Shown here piece by piece: positions 22,101-34,922 of a stretch of DNA of 64,000 bases. The translations under genes and the position numbers were made by a program. The stretch is from Platynereis dumerilii (Eukaryota; Annelida; Polychaeta; Phyllodocida; Nereididae): positions 44,544,263 through 44,608,262 of the forward strand of contig JAPTHN010000012.1 of assembly GCA_026936325.1 (NCBI GenBank), written 5' to 3'. Every line of letters starts with the position of its first letter. Positions within the stretch are counted from its first letter, which is position 1. The notes below the pieces were generated by a model, which was given only the letters and a program-made list of their open reading frames with translations, did not search any database and was not told the DNA's origin.

Positions 22101-25100
22101 GGTGGCATCCTGATATGATAGGCTTACTTCAAATAACTGATTCAATGAAGACCAAAGACACTGTCTTCTCTTCAGTTACCGAAATTCAATTAAGTTTTTT
22201 TTTTGTTTACATTTTGTTTTTCTGAATGTTGTTTGGTTCACAGTGCAATCAACATATATTTTAACAGTTAGCATGCTGTCTAATTGGTATAAGTAATATT
22301 AGTATTATGTAACCTTTGGGATAATAACATGCAGGCAGCCAAGTGGCATTTATTTACGGAAGAATGAGTGTTTATTCTATAAAGGATATATGATATTGAA
22401 AAAATGGAGAGTATGACTTGCTCAAGGCATAAGGACAGGACTAACTGACCGATTTTAGAATGATGGTTTTTCAATGGTGCATAATACACATCTGGTGTTC
22501 CTTGGCCATATACTGGCAAGAAGGTTGAATCAATGTTTCTAAATTTAATCTGGTCAGCAATGTATACTTTCAACTTATCTTTTGATAGTGAAAACTGCTT
22601 GCAATAAAGCACAAAATCCTAACTACTTTTGATACTGGACGCTAGCAGGTGTACCTTTTTATTTCCTATAAGCCCTTTGAAAATTGCCAAGAGCAATGAT
22701 TTAACATCGGTATGTAAGGACGGCAGGGTTTTGTTTGATTAGAATCATTAGATCTTTTTAGAGTTTTCATTGAAGCGACAAGTCTCCAAGCTGATGTCAG
22801 CAATACGCTGAGTTTCAATTCAAAGGTCATCTCCTGCTAGACAAGTTGTGTGAATGAGGAAATTCACATGAACTCACTTGGAATTCATTAGATTCCTACC
22901 AGATGGCAAAGTTTTATCAGGGACAAATGGCAGATCATTTGAGATAGAGAAACTACCCAGGACGGAATTTTACATGATTATGCACAGAACACTCAATCAT
23001 GGTACACATCCTTTTTGGTTCTTGTGTGTTCATTTTTTCAATACTTTTTATAGCAGCAATGTAAAATATGAATTTATTTAAGTATGAGAAGGACAGAAAA
23101 AGTGTCTCAGAATGACTCAGAAGCATCAAGCAAAGTATGCTGTGAGATAATAGCAGATAATCATTTTCTTTTACTGCACAGGGAGAAACTATCTAGATTC
23201 ACTATTTCAAGGGGCACTGATTAGAGGTGGATGCAAGGAAAGGATAAAGAGAGCTGAGTCTGTAGTCTGGAATATTTCACAATTTTGCAGCCACTATTCT
23301 AAATCCTGCTGGCATCCTAATATGATAGGCCTACTTCTCTTACCTTCTGCATTGACACTTTCTACAAAGAACTGGTTCCGTGAAACTCCAAAGACACTGT
23401 CTTCTTGTTAGTTACCAAAGTTCAATTAAGGTAGTTTTGTAAGCATTTTCCATTTGCTGAATTGTGTTTACATAGCAAGCAAAACAAATATAGAACATTT
23501 GGGATAAAGAAAGACATACAGCCAAATGCATTTATTTATCGACCAATCTGGAAAGCATATAATTATGTCATTGAGACAAGGACTTGCTTAAGTCATAAAG
23601 GCTGTTGCGACCTGATCATGTCCTTCACATTTAGGGAAAAGAAATATGTTTTGATAAGTTGGCTTCTTGAAGGCCAGAATAGATTTTACCTAAAACTGGG
23701 AATGCGGAAACTTCTAACATATTATCATTGAAGTGACAGGTTTCCAAGCTAATGTCAGCTAAATGCCAATTTTCAATTCAAATGTCATCTCCTGTTTGTC
23801 AAGTTGTGCGACGCAACTGAATTCACCCAATTCTATCAGTTATCGTCCATTATATCTCTTCTGGCAAAATTCAAGCCTCATTGGTAGGCCACGTCAGACA
23901 AGATATTGGAATCTTCGAGCTCTAGTGTGAATGGTAATCAAGTCCTCCCCAGCACACACTGTGCAAGAATGTTCAAATAGCGCATGGCTGCAAGTAGACT
24001 TTAAATAAAACACTCTTCTAAAGAAAGACGATGCAGCCTTCTCTCTCAGGGATGCAAAGAAACATCTCAGCCTTGAGTTCTGCATTGTACAGGCTTCACT
24101 GCTACTATAAAATTCCCAACACGCAAGCACCACAATTATAAGCTCATTTTCTATGACTTTTTATGGACATACTCTTATATTACAGAATTGCTTTTTCATA
24201 GTAGAATTCTAATACTTAAGGTTAGGAAATTCTAAACAATTTTAGAATGGCAGTTTTTTCAACAGTGCATTATACACATCTGATGTACGTTGGTTAAATG
24301 TTGGCAAGAAGATTTGATTTGGAATTATGATATTTCTAAATTTATAATGGTCAGCAGTATACACTTTCACCTTATCTGAAAACTGTTTGAAGCGAAGCAC
24401 AAAATTCAAGTACCTTTTGTTGCTGAACCGAAGTGAACGCAAGCAGGTGTGTCTTTTTATTTCCTATAAGCTGAGAGCAACAATTTAACATGGGTATATA
24501 AGAACAGCAAAGTCTTGTGTAATAAGATAGTTGCTCATGAATATTTAACAAGTTAAAGACAAGAATAGCTTTTCAACAAATGCAGCCACAAACTTCAGAA
24601 GCGACAGTAGAATTAGGAAACTTCCGGATTGGCTAATGAGCTTTCATTGAAGCTACAAGTCTCCAAGCTGATGTCAGCAATACGCTGAGTTTCAATTCAA
24701 AGGTCATCTCTACTTGTCAAGTTTGTGAAACAAAGGGAATGCACATGAACTCACCCTGAATTTATTTTATCCCTTGCTGATGTTAAAGCATCATCAGGGC
24801 CAATTGGCGGATTATTTGAGACAGAGGAACTCAATTTAGCTGCCCAAGGAGATATGTTAGTGACTACATGCAGTAATACTCAATCATGGCATGTATCCTG
24901 TTTGTTTCCTACAGGCTGTGTTATTTGAACTTTTAAAATAATCACTACAATATGAATGATGAACATACAAAGATGTATGACAAGGTAAGAAAAAGTGTGT
25001 CTGAAGTATCAAGCAAAGTCTGCTGTGCGATAATGGCAGATAATTATCTGCTTTACAGCACAGACAGAAAGTACCTCAATTCATATTTCAAAGGCCGCTG

Positions 25101-25400
25101 ATTGGGGATGATAGACAGAAAAGAATAAAGTGAGCTTAGTCTGTAGTCTGATTTGCTTCTTTGATTTAGCATTGACTATTCTTTATCCTGTCAACATCGG
25201 AATGTACACACTGTTTGCTGATTTTTCATTTGTCTTCTTCATATAATTGTCACCCATAACAACGATCTTATTTTCTCTGTCTCCCAAATTCTTAGCTAAC
25301 AACTGATTATAGAACCTAATGAACTTATCACATTTCAGTAAGCCTTCACATTCCAATTAACACTGACCTCTCATTATTATTTGGTAATAGCTTCAATAAA
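19200..25400 (+). repeat. Degenerate tandem array of 0.9-1.6-kb units
   Basis: A landmark block contains CTTCCGGATTGGCTAATGAG, TTCATTGAAGCGACAAGTCT and CAATTCAAAGGTCATCTCCT. It recurs at about 19.95, 21.51, 22.76, 23.70 and 24.62 kb in the same orientation. Other unit parts recur in step: a GGCAAGAAGGTTGAATCAAT block at 21.2, 22.5 and 24.3 kb, a GCTGGAGGTCACAGCTG block at 19.52 and 20.86 kb, and a GAGCTGAGTCTGTAGTCTG block at 22.05 and 23.26 kb. Further solitary copies lie at 28.1 and 53.2 kb. Units have many indels and no common ORF. It is either an amplified segmental duplication or several copies of one large unrecognised element. Confidence 0.85.
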
Positions 25401-25539
25401 ATTTGTGGTGAATTGGTTAACAATCTTGTCAACAAATATTACAATTTGCAAACAGATTCTGATATTTGTAGACCTTTATTGTGATTCAAAGTTTTATAGC
25501 TGTCTACAAGTGGACTGCTGTTACATTGCCACTCCTTTT

Positions 25540-25870
25540 TTTTTCCAGCCTTGGCAGATCAAAACATAGGCTGCCATGTGTTGTGTTGCCACCTAGTGAC
25601 AAGTGTGCTATTCCACGAGCGCCTGCGAGCGGTCCACGTCATTTCAGTCTGAGGAACTCACACAATTTTGTCTGGAAGAAACCGGGGCTGTTCCTGAGTG
25701 TGCTGATGGCCTTGTCTACTTCCTTATTGAATGTGATTGCCGAGTCTGACTCCGGTATACGTCAATGTTGAATAGAAATTTTTTGAATGTGTAATGACAT
25801 TAGCATAAAAAATAAACTTTTGTGCCAGGTGGCAGTAGCATGCAGTTCTCATTTTCACCAGACTGGTTAT
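25540..25870 (-). repeat. Inverted repeat arm, partner at 18340-18680
   Basis: This is the reverse-complement copy of 18340-18680. The two arms bracket the tandem array at 19.2-25.4 kb. The plus-strand frame at 25481-25771 is the mirror of the conserved minus-strand frame and has no recognisable domain. Confidence 0.8.
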
Positions 25871-26179
25871 ATAGCATGTAACGCTTCATGTCCACCATTT
25901 AAAATCACTTGTATAAGAATATTTTGCAACCTTGATGAGCCAAGCATACAGTATATGTATCTATGCGTGTGGAAATTAAACTTAAAAACTGAGACTTGTT
26001 GTGGAAGATGGCCTAGCCTTATTAGGGGCTACTGCTACCCCTTTTGTAATGGCATATTATGAAAAATACCTTTTTCAGAAAAACAACTTCACAATTGTAT
26101 GGTGCCTATAAAAAAGTCTACTGGGTAATTAATGTCGTAACAGTGACATAAAGTAATTTTATGATGTACCACACAAGCC

Positions 26180-26400
26180 TTAAATGTTGTCATATCATTG
26201 CTGAATTACTTCTGCAATTGTTGTACTGTCAACATGAATCAGAAAAGGCTTCCCGCTGTATTTTCATGAGCAATAAAGACTTTGGCTGTCAACAACATCT
26301 GCCCTGTCTCATTTCTCTTTAGGGAGACTTAAGGCCTGTCATTCTGCCTCCCAATTTCCACTGAGTGTGTCACACAGAGACACTGATACAGAACCAATTG
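26180..26400 (+). repeat. Dispersed module M1, copy 1
   Basis: The module includes GTACTGTCAACATGAATCAG, GCAATAAAGACTTTGGCTGT, CAACAACATCTGCCC and AGGGAGACTTAAG. The same order occurs at 31680-31900 and 56793-57060. It contains no convincing ORF. Confidence 0.85.
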
Positions 26401-27299
26401 TCTTTTTTTTACTCCTTTTCTTTTGAGCAACTAAACGAATGCAAATACTTGAATTGTATAAAAGCTGGTTAATTCTCCAAATGACCATTCCAAAGTTACT
26501 TGGTCTATCCAAAGTTATTTAGAGTGACATACTGCATTTTTTTTTCACGGATAATTAATTAAGAAGCTAAGACCTTGCAAAGGGTACATAACAACAAGTC
26601 TCAAGTCCTACTTAGGATACATATGTCTTACAAACTTTTCAATTTCCCAGAAAAGTAACTTGAAAAGAAAATAGTCCATTCTCCTATTGGATGTTGTTGA
26701 CGACAAAGTAACTTTCAAGCCTTACTTCCCTCAACTAATCCCCCTTTCTCATTCATTTCATTTTTTTAATTAACTGATATGCGCCTAAAACACAAGAAAA
26801 AACAACAATACTGACAATGGGATGTATAGTAAAATATAAAATCAAAAAATATCAGTAAAAGAATGAAAGAAGGGAGCATTCTTGATATTCTTAGTTGGAA
26901 TAGAACTAGCTCTGGTGACTTTCTGAGGATCATAAGCTATTCATAAAGTCTACCTCTGATTTATTAAACAGATATTTTTTATATATTTTATGTTTATGGA
27001 GTAACTGTAAAAGTTTTGATAGACAGGTTCTGTGTGTCTGTGTACAGTTGATAGCACCACTGGTATAGTACAATAACTGGTGTAAAGCTAACTGACAAGA
27101 CAGTTTATGACAAGTATGCATTAATACACATGCAGCTCTGCTAAAAGCACTGATTCCTAAAAGGGGAATATGGATATGACATCTTCATACAAAGATAACC
27201 ATTACTGTTCCAATTATGACTTATGTGGTATATTATATAGCTAGCGCATGGTAAGGAGACCAATATTGAGTTTTATTGGCCGCAGCAGTAAGATTGGTC
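26401..27299. other. No feature recognised
   Basis: AT-rich sequence between modules. It is partly similar to the text downstream of the other M1 copies but too diverged for me to align by eye. The minus-strand 63-codon frame near 27.0 kb has no domain. Confidence 0.35.
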
Positions 27300-27430
27300 G
27301 ATTCTGTAGGATCTTTTAAATGAACCCTAATAATTCATTTGCATGGATTTCAATGAACCATGACAATATATGTACGGATCTTAATAACCATGATAATATT
27401 TGTACGGATGTTAATGAACCCTAATAACAA
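27300..27430 (+). repeat. Degenerate tandem repeat around TTTGTACGGATCTTAAT
   Basis: About three irregular units of ATGATAATATTTGTACGGAT with AATGAACC links. Related single or double units (TATTTGTATGGATCTCA) lie at 52.02-52.07 and 60.57-60.65 kb, just before the M2 modules there. The repeat is therefore part of the larger duplicated unit. Confidence 0.75.
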
Positions 27431-27439
27431 TTTCCTAAT

Positions 27440-28780
27440 TGAAATTCAGCTAGACTCTATTGACCAGTACTGTATTTTCCTATCTACGAGGCGAGCTGCA
27501 TTTAAAGACTTCAGATAATTGAGAACACAGCAGCGCATAACAATTGGTTTTGTAAGGTCTTTGTTTCTTCCTTTTCTTAGAAACTTCCTGGGTAGACTGA
27601 AAAGTAGTTTGAAGTTGTATGATTTAATCCAGCCATTCTGTAGCAAACTCTCAATTAGCTTTCAATTCACACTTGCCTAAATTAGCTTACCCCTGATACA
27701 CGCAATCTGTGGGACATTTTATCAGCTGATCACAGATTGGATGACTGTGAGGAGTAATAATGCAAAGCAACAAAACGATTGCACAATTGATTGCAAAGAA
27801 CGAAGAGCAGTTTTATATTACAAAGTTTCATAAAATTCATAGTAGTCAGTGACATTATATACTTAGCCTATTAACTCTCATGATACCCTGGAAACCACTT
27901 CAAGCTCAGAACAAATCATAGGTACTTTGATATTGACCTTTTGATGCTGCAACAACTGTGGACTGCCCATTTTTAATTCCTGTTGTTCCTTGATGTCCCT
28001 TGACAGCTGTAGAAAGGAGGTACAGTACAGTTTTAATTAATCAGGTCTTGCCTCATGAATAATTATCTACTTGAATGCCAGAATAGTTTTTCCAAAAACG
28101 AGGACACAAATGTGAGTGACAGTATAATTAGGAAACTTCCGGATTGAAGCGACAAGGCTTCTAGGCTGTGTCAGTGAGTTTCTATTGAAAGGTCATCTTC
28201 TGCCTGCAAAGTTGTGAGGAGTCACATGAACTCACCCTGAATCCAATTCCTGCTCAATGTTAAAATACCAAGTACTATACACTATCAATCCAGATAAAGA
28301 GACAAAACAGCAGCTTGAAAAACAAAGTTGTATGACTGCACAAAGTTATAGTCAATGATTCCAGATTTCCCGAAGATTTTCTCACTCCTTTACTGTTCCG
28401 TAAGTCGGCGAATACACCCATTCCACACTGTGGATGAGACAGAAATAAAAAGCAGATGACTATTCTGTGGTGGATCAGAGAAGAGGAAAAATCTCAATTC
28501 ACTGTTTCAAAGGACATTGATTAGGGGTGATCATGATAGCAAGAGAAGAACTGAAAAGGAAAGATGCAGTCTGGGATATTTCCTTGATATCGTCTGGACT
28601 ATTCTTGTTCCGGTTGGCCCCGGGATACACACAGAGTTTGTAGGTATATATGCCTTCTGCAATGACAGTACAAAGAAACGATTCTTTGCAGATCTAAACA
28701 AAAATGATATTTTCACTACAAAGTTTTCACTAATTCGTTTGTTAAATCAACGTAAGTTAATGCCATCCGTTATTTAATTC
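27440..28780 (+). repeat. Modules M2 and M3, copy 1
   Basis: M2 contains AGATTTAATCCAGCCATTCT-type sequence at about 27.62 kb and a TGAGACATTTTATCAGCT-type block at 27.7 kb. It is shared with 51.9-52.55 and 59.75-61.12 kb. M3 from about 27.95 kb contains CAGGTCTTGCCTCATGAATA and a degenerate copy of the 19-25-kb array landmark. It matches 53.0-53.75 kb closely. The order M2-M3 is kept at 51.9-53.95 kb. Confidence 0.8.
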
Positions 28781-29315
28781 CAAGTCAATGAAGTTAAGAA
28801 GGTTTGTTAATTTTAGCCAACAAAGTTGCGTGAAAGACACATTTTTGCATGCAAAACCACTTCATTTGACAAAAGGTAGCTTAATGGTGAAAACCAGACA
28901 GCCATGAATTGTTTGAGTACCTCTGTCTGAAAATCTAATCTCTGCCTCTTTTTGAGACAGATGAGCCTCATTTTGGACATTCTGATTAACCTTAACTTTG
29001 CCAATTTTTGATTATCTTATTAAATTTGATTTTTAGCCTAAAATTTTTGTTAACTTGCCTAACACTGGTGATAATTAGTACAATGTTCTCAAATTTGTTG
29101 TCCCCAAAATTTTGCCTGATTTATCTGATGCAGACAGGAAGGCATAGCCTGGAAAGATACAAGGTTGACCAGTTCATGGTTCTATCACTTACAAAATACG
29201 AGTTTGTCAGAAGTGAAACTGACTCATTGACATTTATCGAACCATCAAGGTCTCCCTGTTAGGTAAAGAGAAGCATTTGTTGATATGTTATCTTTTCCCT
29301 AGAGATTGATATTTA
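28781..29315. other. No gene recognised
   Basis: AT-rich sequence with short open frames on both strands and no domain signal. It lies between the M3 copy and the left flank of the large TIR element. Confidence 0.4.
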
Positions 29316-29369
29316 AAGAATGAAAACGCACAATTTTGGCTGGACCAATCAACGTGTAGATCTAGAATG

Positions 29370-31304
29370 CAAGACACCCCCTCATTTTGTTCCATTTGCC
29401 AAATGATGCACCAATGCAAAATTTTGGACTCCTAAGTTAAATAGAAGTGGGTGCTCAATGAGCCTGAAGTTTTAGCCAAAACAGTAAAAAATTGTTAATT
29501 CGCGAACCCGCGGTTTTGCATAACTTTGTCAATTTTAAAGCTACAAAGTTCTAACTACCATTTTTGAAATGGCCACAAAAAGACCTTTCATTTGAATGGC
29601 AACATGATGGGTCTGCAAGAAGATTGAGTGATCAATGTTTTTTTAAATTTCATTTAACATGAAAAAAAAAGTTTTCGAATTTCATAAATTGCTATTAACA
29701 TCAATTTAGTGCTAAGATTGGCTTAAACAACATCCAGCATGCTCTAAATGTCTTTTATCCTTGGACTATAGCAGCATGATAAGCCTACTGTGGCTTGATA
29801 GTGATTAGAATAATGTACAAAATGTAAGAATAGAGTGAAAATAATTATTGAAATATATTCAAACGCCTGTATGTCAAGAATGGGTCCTTTATGCAGTTTA
29901 GAGGCAAATACCTTTGTTTGACTTGAAAATTAATGCTCCACCTGTTTAAAGATATATCTATTTCTAGATTCATTCTCATGTTAATGATACTGAGCAGTGA
30001 GCATACCCTTTTCCTTGATGTGATATCCTAATACTTGAGTATGTGAAAATGAAATAATGTTTAATCCCAAATTCCCAATGAGTACAACATTGTATAATGT
30101 ACACTTTGTGTCATAAAATGCATCATTATAGAGACAATACTACAAGAATATAATAATTTTATAGTTGAATTAACTGAAATTAGATGCAGAGTTATAAATG
30201 CAATAGATTTGATGCACGTCGCTGGGTAGATTGTTACCACTTCTGGGTGTTTCCCTGGAACCTGTAGGAATGTTGGAGTACAACATGTGGATGTGCTCAA
30301 AATACAAAACAATGCCAATGATCAGACCTATCAATATTCAATTATTCATGATGAGGTCTGTCTTGAAATCATTGGAAATTATGAATCACAGCACACTTAT
30401 ATAAGTGACCTTCATTAACTGTTATTGAAGTTGAAAGTTCTAAAATTATCTACCCTGCTTTTCTAGGTATATACGAAGGATGTGACCATGCAGTTCTTTA
30501 TTTTTTATTAAGTCTCAGACAAGCCCATTTACTTAGGTAAATCATATACATATATTCTATATTAATGCACATTGTGACATCATCAAAGTATGTAAGTTCA
30601 AATGTTTAGCTCCTTGCACAATTTTATTTTCAATACTCAAAATACCTAGCTCTATTAGTACAAAAACATTAAATCATACTATTATTATTAACCAGATCAT
30701 GTATCTCAATGGCATTTATTTTAGAAATAATGATACTGAGCATTAATATTGAAACCAAATGAGTATATGAGGTTTTTGCTTCTGAAATTTGAACCTGTTG
30801 CGAAAATATAGAAGAATGAATCCCCCTTATTAATTATTCTGACTTCATTCTGTTAAAAAATCTTCCCACAATCCCCTGCAACTGAAGTATCATACACTGA
30901 AGAAGTTAGGTATAAATTACATCTAGTGTTTATGCAAGATGTCTTATTAAAACCAAATTTTAGCACTAAAATGATGATTATAGCAATTTATGACATTTGA
31001 AAACTTTCATTTCTGGTAAAACGAAATTTAAGAAAACATTGATCACTCAATATCCTTTCAGACCCATCATGTTACCATTCAAATGAAAGGTCTTTTTGTG
31101 GCCATTTCAAAAATGGTAGTTAGAACTTTGTAGCTTTAAAATTGACAAAGCTATGCAAAACCGCGTGTTTGCGAACTGACATTTTTTTGCTGTTTTGGCT
31201 AAAACTTCAGGCTCGTTGAGCACCCACTTCTATTTAACTTAAGAGTCCAAAATTTTGCATGGGTGCATCATTAGGCAAATGGAACAAAATGAGGGGGTGT
31301 CTTG
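29370..31304. mobile_element. 1.9-kb foldback element with long TIRs
   Basis: The left arm (CAAGACACCCCCTCATTTTG at 29370 onward) and the right arm (ending near 31304) are reverse complements over about 280 bp with high similarity. Lower similarity continues inward to about 29765 and 30900. Shared blocks include AATGGTAGTTAGAACTTTGT and AGTGATCAATG in mirrored order. The interior of about 1.1 kb has no transposase-like frame. The true outer ends may lie up to 50 bp further out, since weak similarity continues to GAAAAACAACAATTTC near 31.33 kb. No TSD could be fixed. A long-TIR non-autonomous DNA transposon is the best reading. Confidence 0.85.
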
Positions 31305-31679
31305 CCCTCTTTGGTGAAATTGTTGTTTTTCGAACCACCCTAATCAGCAGTGTTCAACATGTAGATAGGAGGATAAGAGTATTTTTAAAATGAATTACTT
31401 CACAACCACAATTAGCCTTCAGAAATGAAGTGCTTCATAATTATGCATTGAGCATCATTTTGCCAAAATAAAACAGTGCTCTGGGCAATTGTCTCATCAT
31501 AATGATGACATAAAGTTAACAGGGCCTCCTCGACTGCGGCATAATTTTGCCTTTGAGGAGGTCCTGTAGCTTGTTTTTATACAATTTTGATATTTCGTTA
31601 TAAAGGATGTTTTGATATGAGCTACGAATAAAAGATCTGAATCTAAATCTGAAGTTATTTCATAATGCGCTACACATGT

Positions 31680-31900
31680 CCATAATACAGTTATATTAGG
31701 CTACATTACTTCCACAATTGTTACACTGTCAACATGAATCAGAGAAGGCTTCCCGTTGTATTTTCATGGGCAATAAAGACTTTGGTTGTCAACAACATCT
31801 GCACCATCTCAATTCTCTACAGGGAGACTTAAGTCATGTCATTCTGCCTGCCAATTTCCACTGAGAGTGTCTCAAAGAGGAACATTGCAACAGCCAATAG
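31680..31900 (+). repeat. Dispersed module M1, copy 2
   Basis: Shares ACACTGTCAACATGAATCAG, GCAATAAAGACTTTGG and AGGGAGACTTAAG with 26180-26400 and 56793-57060. Confidence 0.88.
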
Positions 31901-32559
31901 CACTCTGTTACTCCTGTACTGTTGTTCAAATGAAGAAATGCAAAAAAATACTTGCTGTGTATAAGCTTGTTAATTCGCTGTGTATGAAACATCTTCATAG
32001 AGTTAATAATAATATTATATTTGACTTTCAAACATTTATCTCTTTTTGGGAAAAGGCGGAGAGAGCAAGGGTCTGGTACTTTTAGGCTTATGAATCTTAA
32101 ATCTGTGTGTTTATTTTTTTTTTGGTCTTGTATGGAAATTACGATGAATCATTCTATCATCAGCAGTAATCAAGGTGAAAATGATGACCTGGCAACAGAA
32201 ACTGGTCTTGCTGTGCTAAATTTTCACTTTGGTGATTCTCATTCATAAAAGTGCCTTACATATATAAAATGTTCTGCATTCAGAAATGTTCAGCTGGCCA
32301 TGTAACCTGAACACTGTGCCCTGCTTCGGTTTAGGGGCAAGGTAAATTTTGTAGGTGCTGTCCAAGATTGAGAGTAGAAAGTGTTCAAGCTTCAATTTCA
32401 CGCTAATTTAGTAACTGGCAAGCAACTGCCAATACATATTTGTTTGGCTTGATATCCTATCACTCCAAAAAGTCCATTTTGTAATGTTCTGTTTGACCTG
32501 CTGGAAATGTTTAGAGGGTACAGGAAGTCGACAGACAAAATGCAATTATGCAAAATACT
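31901..32559. other. No feature recognised beyond module continuation
   Basis: Weakly similar to the sequence after the M1 copy at 56.8 kb (ATTTATCT... and AAGAAATGC phrases). Frames at 31786-32248 are repeat-derived and carry no domain. Confidence 0.35.
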
Positions 32560-33370
32560 ACTAGAAAATGAAGAAAGGTCCACACTGATTCAAACTTGTG
32601 TAAATAGTGCATTCTTGATCAATGCTAAGAAGCCCTCTGATCATAAAACACAACTTTATTTGGTGTGAGGATATCACACCTGCTTTTACCTTTTAGGAAT
32701 GAGTGTCACCACGACAGCTCCACATTAATGTATACCAGTCACAACTTGTCATGTCGGTTGTCTTCATTACCAGCTATGGTATCACGTCAGAGCTATCACC
32801 CACAGAGGAAGCAGATTATGTCTGTTACAACATTCACAGTTTCCCTGTCAAGATACATTGTATTTCATTGATGGCTATTAATTTGTTTTCATGGACAATA
32901 ACCTTTTAAGATATCAACATGAATATATTTGCTGAGGACCATTTTCAATGATGTTTTAATAAAATATGCTGTAAAGTAGCTCCAAACACTTTCTCTGCCA
33001 AAGAAGGGCGTAGGAGGTTTTCTAGTCATTACTGAAAAGGCTGGATAAAATCTTTCTTGCTCAGTAATTTTCGAGTAATACTCACACAAATTAGCTGTTC
33101 TCCCACCCGCCTCAGGAATAGTTGATCAGCTGTACACTCTCGCAGACATTGAAAAAAGGTAAAATGGAATTAAAAACTTCAAAAATAAACAAAAGCTTTG
33201 ATGCGTAATAACAGTGGGAGGTTCAATGATAAGCAGACGCTGAGAATCAGAAGACAGCATATTTGTTCCTTTGTTTTCTTAGTCCATTGCATTAAGAAAT
33301 ACCTTAGTGTATGTCATCTTCAACAATGAACCAAGGAGAACATTGGAAAATAACACATAAAAATTGCTGT
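32560..33370 (+). repeat. Module M1b, copy 1 (lacks the hAT MITE)
   Basis: ATCATAAAACACAACTTTAT, GATGTCAGTTGTCTTC-type and GAAGCAGATTATGTC-type sequences align with 57250-58350. The stretch at 32752-32832 aligns to 57443-57523 without an indel. Near 32860 the sequence runs uninterrupted where the 57.5-kb copy has a 260-bp hAT MITE. Confidence 0.85.
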
Positions 33371-33424
33371 GATGTCTGTGATACCGCCATATAAAATAAG
33401 AAACTGATTCTCTACGGTCACTGT

Positions 33425-33850
33425 TGCATACGGTGCCTCATTTCAGAAAAAGTTTTGAAATTCCCATCACCTGGTATTTCATGGTGTTACTTATATCAGA
33501 AAACAAGTCCATGCCAATTTTCAACAAAAAAGATTTATATTTAAAGGGTGCTCAAGAGCTCTGAAGATATCAGGGTTGAAATGGGGCTTTTTTGGCAGTT
33601 TTCCTCTAGTATACATGTTTCTATTCTCATTCTTATCATTGTCACAGCATAAATCATCCAAAATGTCGGTGTTTATAAGTTTGAAAAAAAAAATCATTTC
33701 TGAACAAAAAAAGTATTTTTTCATGATAATCCTGCCAGTATTTAAATATTTTCCTGTGTTTTTCGATGAAAATCAGCCATTTTAATGCTGAAAGGCATTA
33801 ATACACTGTAAGATAGGAGCAGTTCTACTTTATTTCTATCCTCAACAGTC
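33425..33850 (+). repeat. Inverted repeat arm, partner at 51270-51710
   Basis: GGTGCCTCATTTCAGAAAAA, TGCTCAAGAGCTCTGAAGAT and AGTATACATGTTTCTATTCT recur as reverse complements at 51.27-51.71 kb. The similarity is high over about 420 bp. This may be one dispersed element family inserted in opposite orientations, but no TIR or tail is evident. Confidence 0.88.
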
Positions 33851-34559
33851 TAGGAGACTCAACTATAGATGCTAGGCCCCTAGTTGGTTTAATATCCACC
33901 CTTGCAGAGACTATGTGGTAGCTTGATCTGTATTCACCCAAAAATCAAAATACTACATGCATTATGCAACTCTTTTCGTCAACCAGTTATAAATATCATC
34001 TGAATATCCTGAATCACTGCCAGCTAAGGCAATTTTCTGAAATCTGTTAATGTATAGGGTTACTCAGTTTTCAGATTGCAAAGCATTGTAAGTACATACA
34101 CCTAATTCCTGTATTAAATAACCCCAAGGCATATAGAACTTAAGATTCATACTACACATAGACAACTCATTTGCATAGTTTGGCAGCATTACAATTAGTA
34201 GCAAATTGTACCAAAAGGTGCCAAATTAAAACAAAATGATAAAATTTTAGGGAACTCATCTCAGACATCAATTGATGTATACATCAAGACTGACTCATCA
34301 GTGCAAAATTTAATAAAAGCGTTATGAACCTCTGTTCAATAAGTCTTAATATCCCCCTTTTCTCATTCCTGCTTACTAAATACTCATCTTTCTACGCCTA
34401 ACAAGTCTGTAAAATTTTATAGTGCATTTTCATGTACCAAGTCAAGTGTGGCTTGAATTTTCTTTTACAGATGATTTCATATTTGTAAACATTTGAGGTA
34501 GAAAATACATCATTTTTCTTTCAATTTCCATTGGTCGTGAGAAGGTATGACACCGCTCT
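33851..34559. other. No feature recognised
   Basis: AT-rich DNA. A short phrase near 34585 (GGGTGACCATGGCATTTTAA) recurs at 41400 and marks the start of the duplicated block that follows. Confidence 0.4.
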
Positions 34560-34799
34560 TTCCTGAAAAGTGACATAGCGTTTTGCATGGGTGACCATGG
34601 CATTTTAAACCATTGATCTTCCAACAGAGACTGACTTCAGCAGTTTCAAGTGTGTGCTTCATTTTGTGTTTCACACATTTTCAGTACATACATTCTGCAA
34701 GTCCAATACTGTGCATTCAGACGATTAGGATCAGGTGATCCATGCAATGACTGTTTATACAGAAAATAAACATGTATAATTGTGAATGTAGCATTTCCT

Positions 34800-34920
34800 C
34801 AGACGAGGGGCTCAGTTTAGGCGGCAGGACAATGGGCTACCAATCGTGGGGTCCTTGATCTGATTCCCACTGCGATTTTCTTATGAATGTTGACCACATC
34901 ACTGGGCCACCATCCTGTCC
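34800..34920 (+). mobile_element. tRNA-like SINE remnant shared by C1 and C2
   Basis: GGGGCTCAGTTTAGGCGGCA resembles a tRNA D-arm and A box. CCTTGATCTGATTCCCACT resembles a decayed B box. The counterpart at 44886-44995 keeps a better B box, GGTTTGATCCCC. Presence in both copies places the insertion before the duplication. Confidence 0.6.
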
Positions 34921-34922
34921 TG

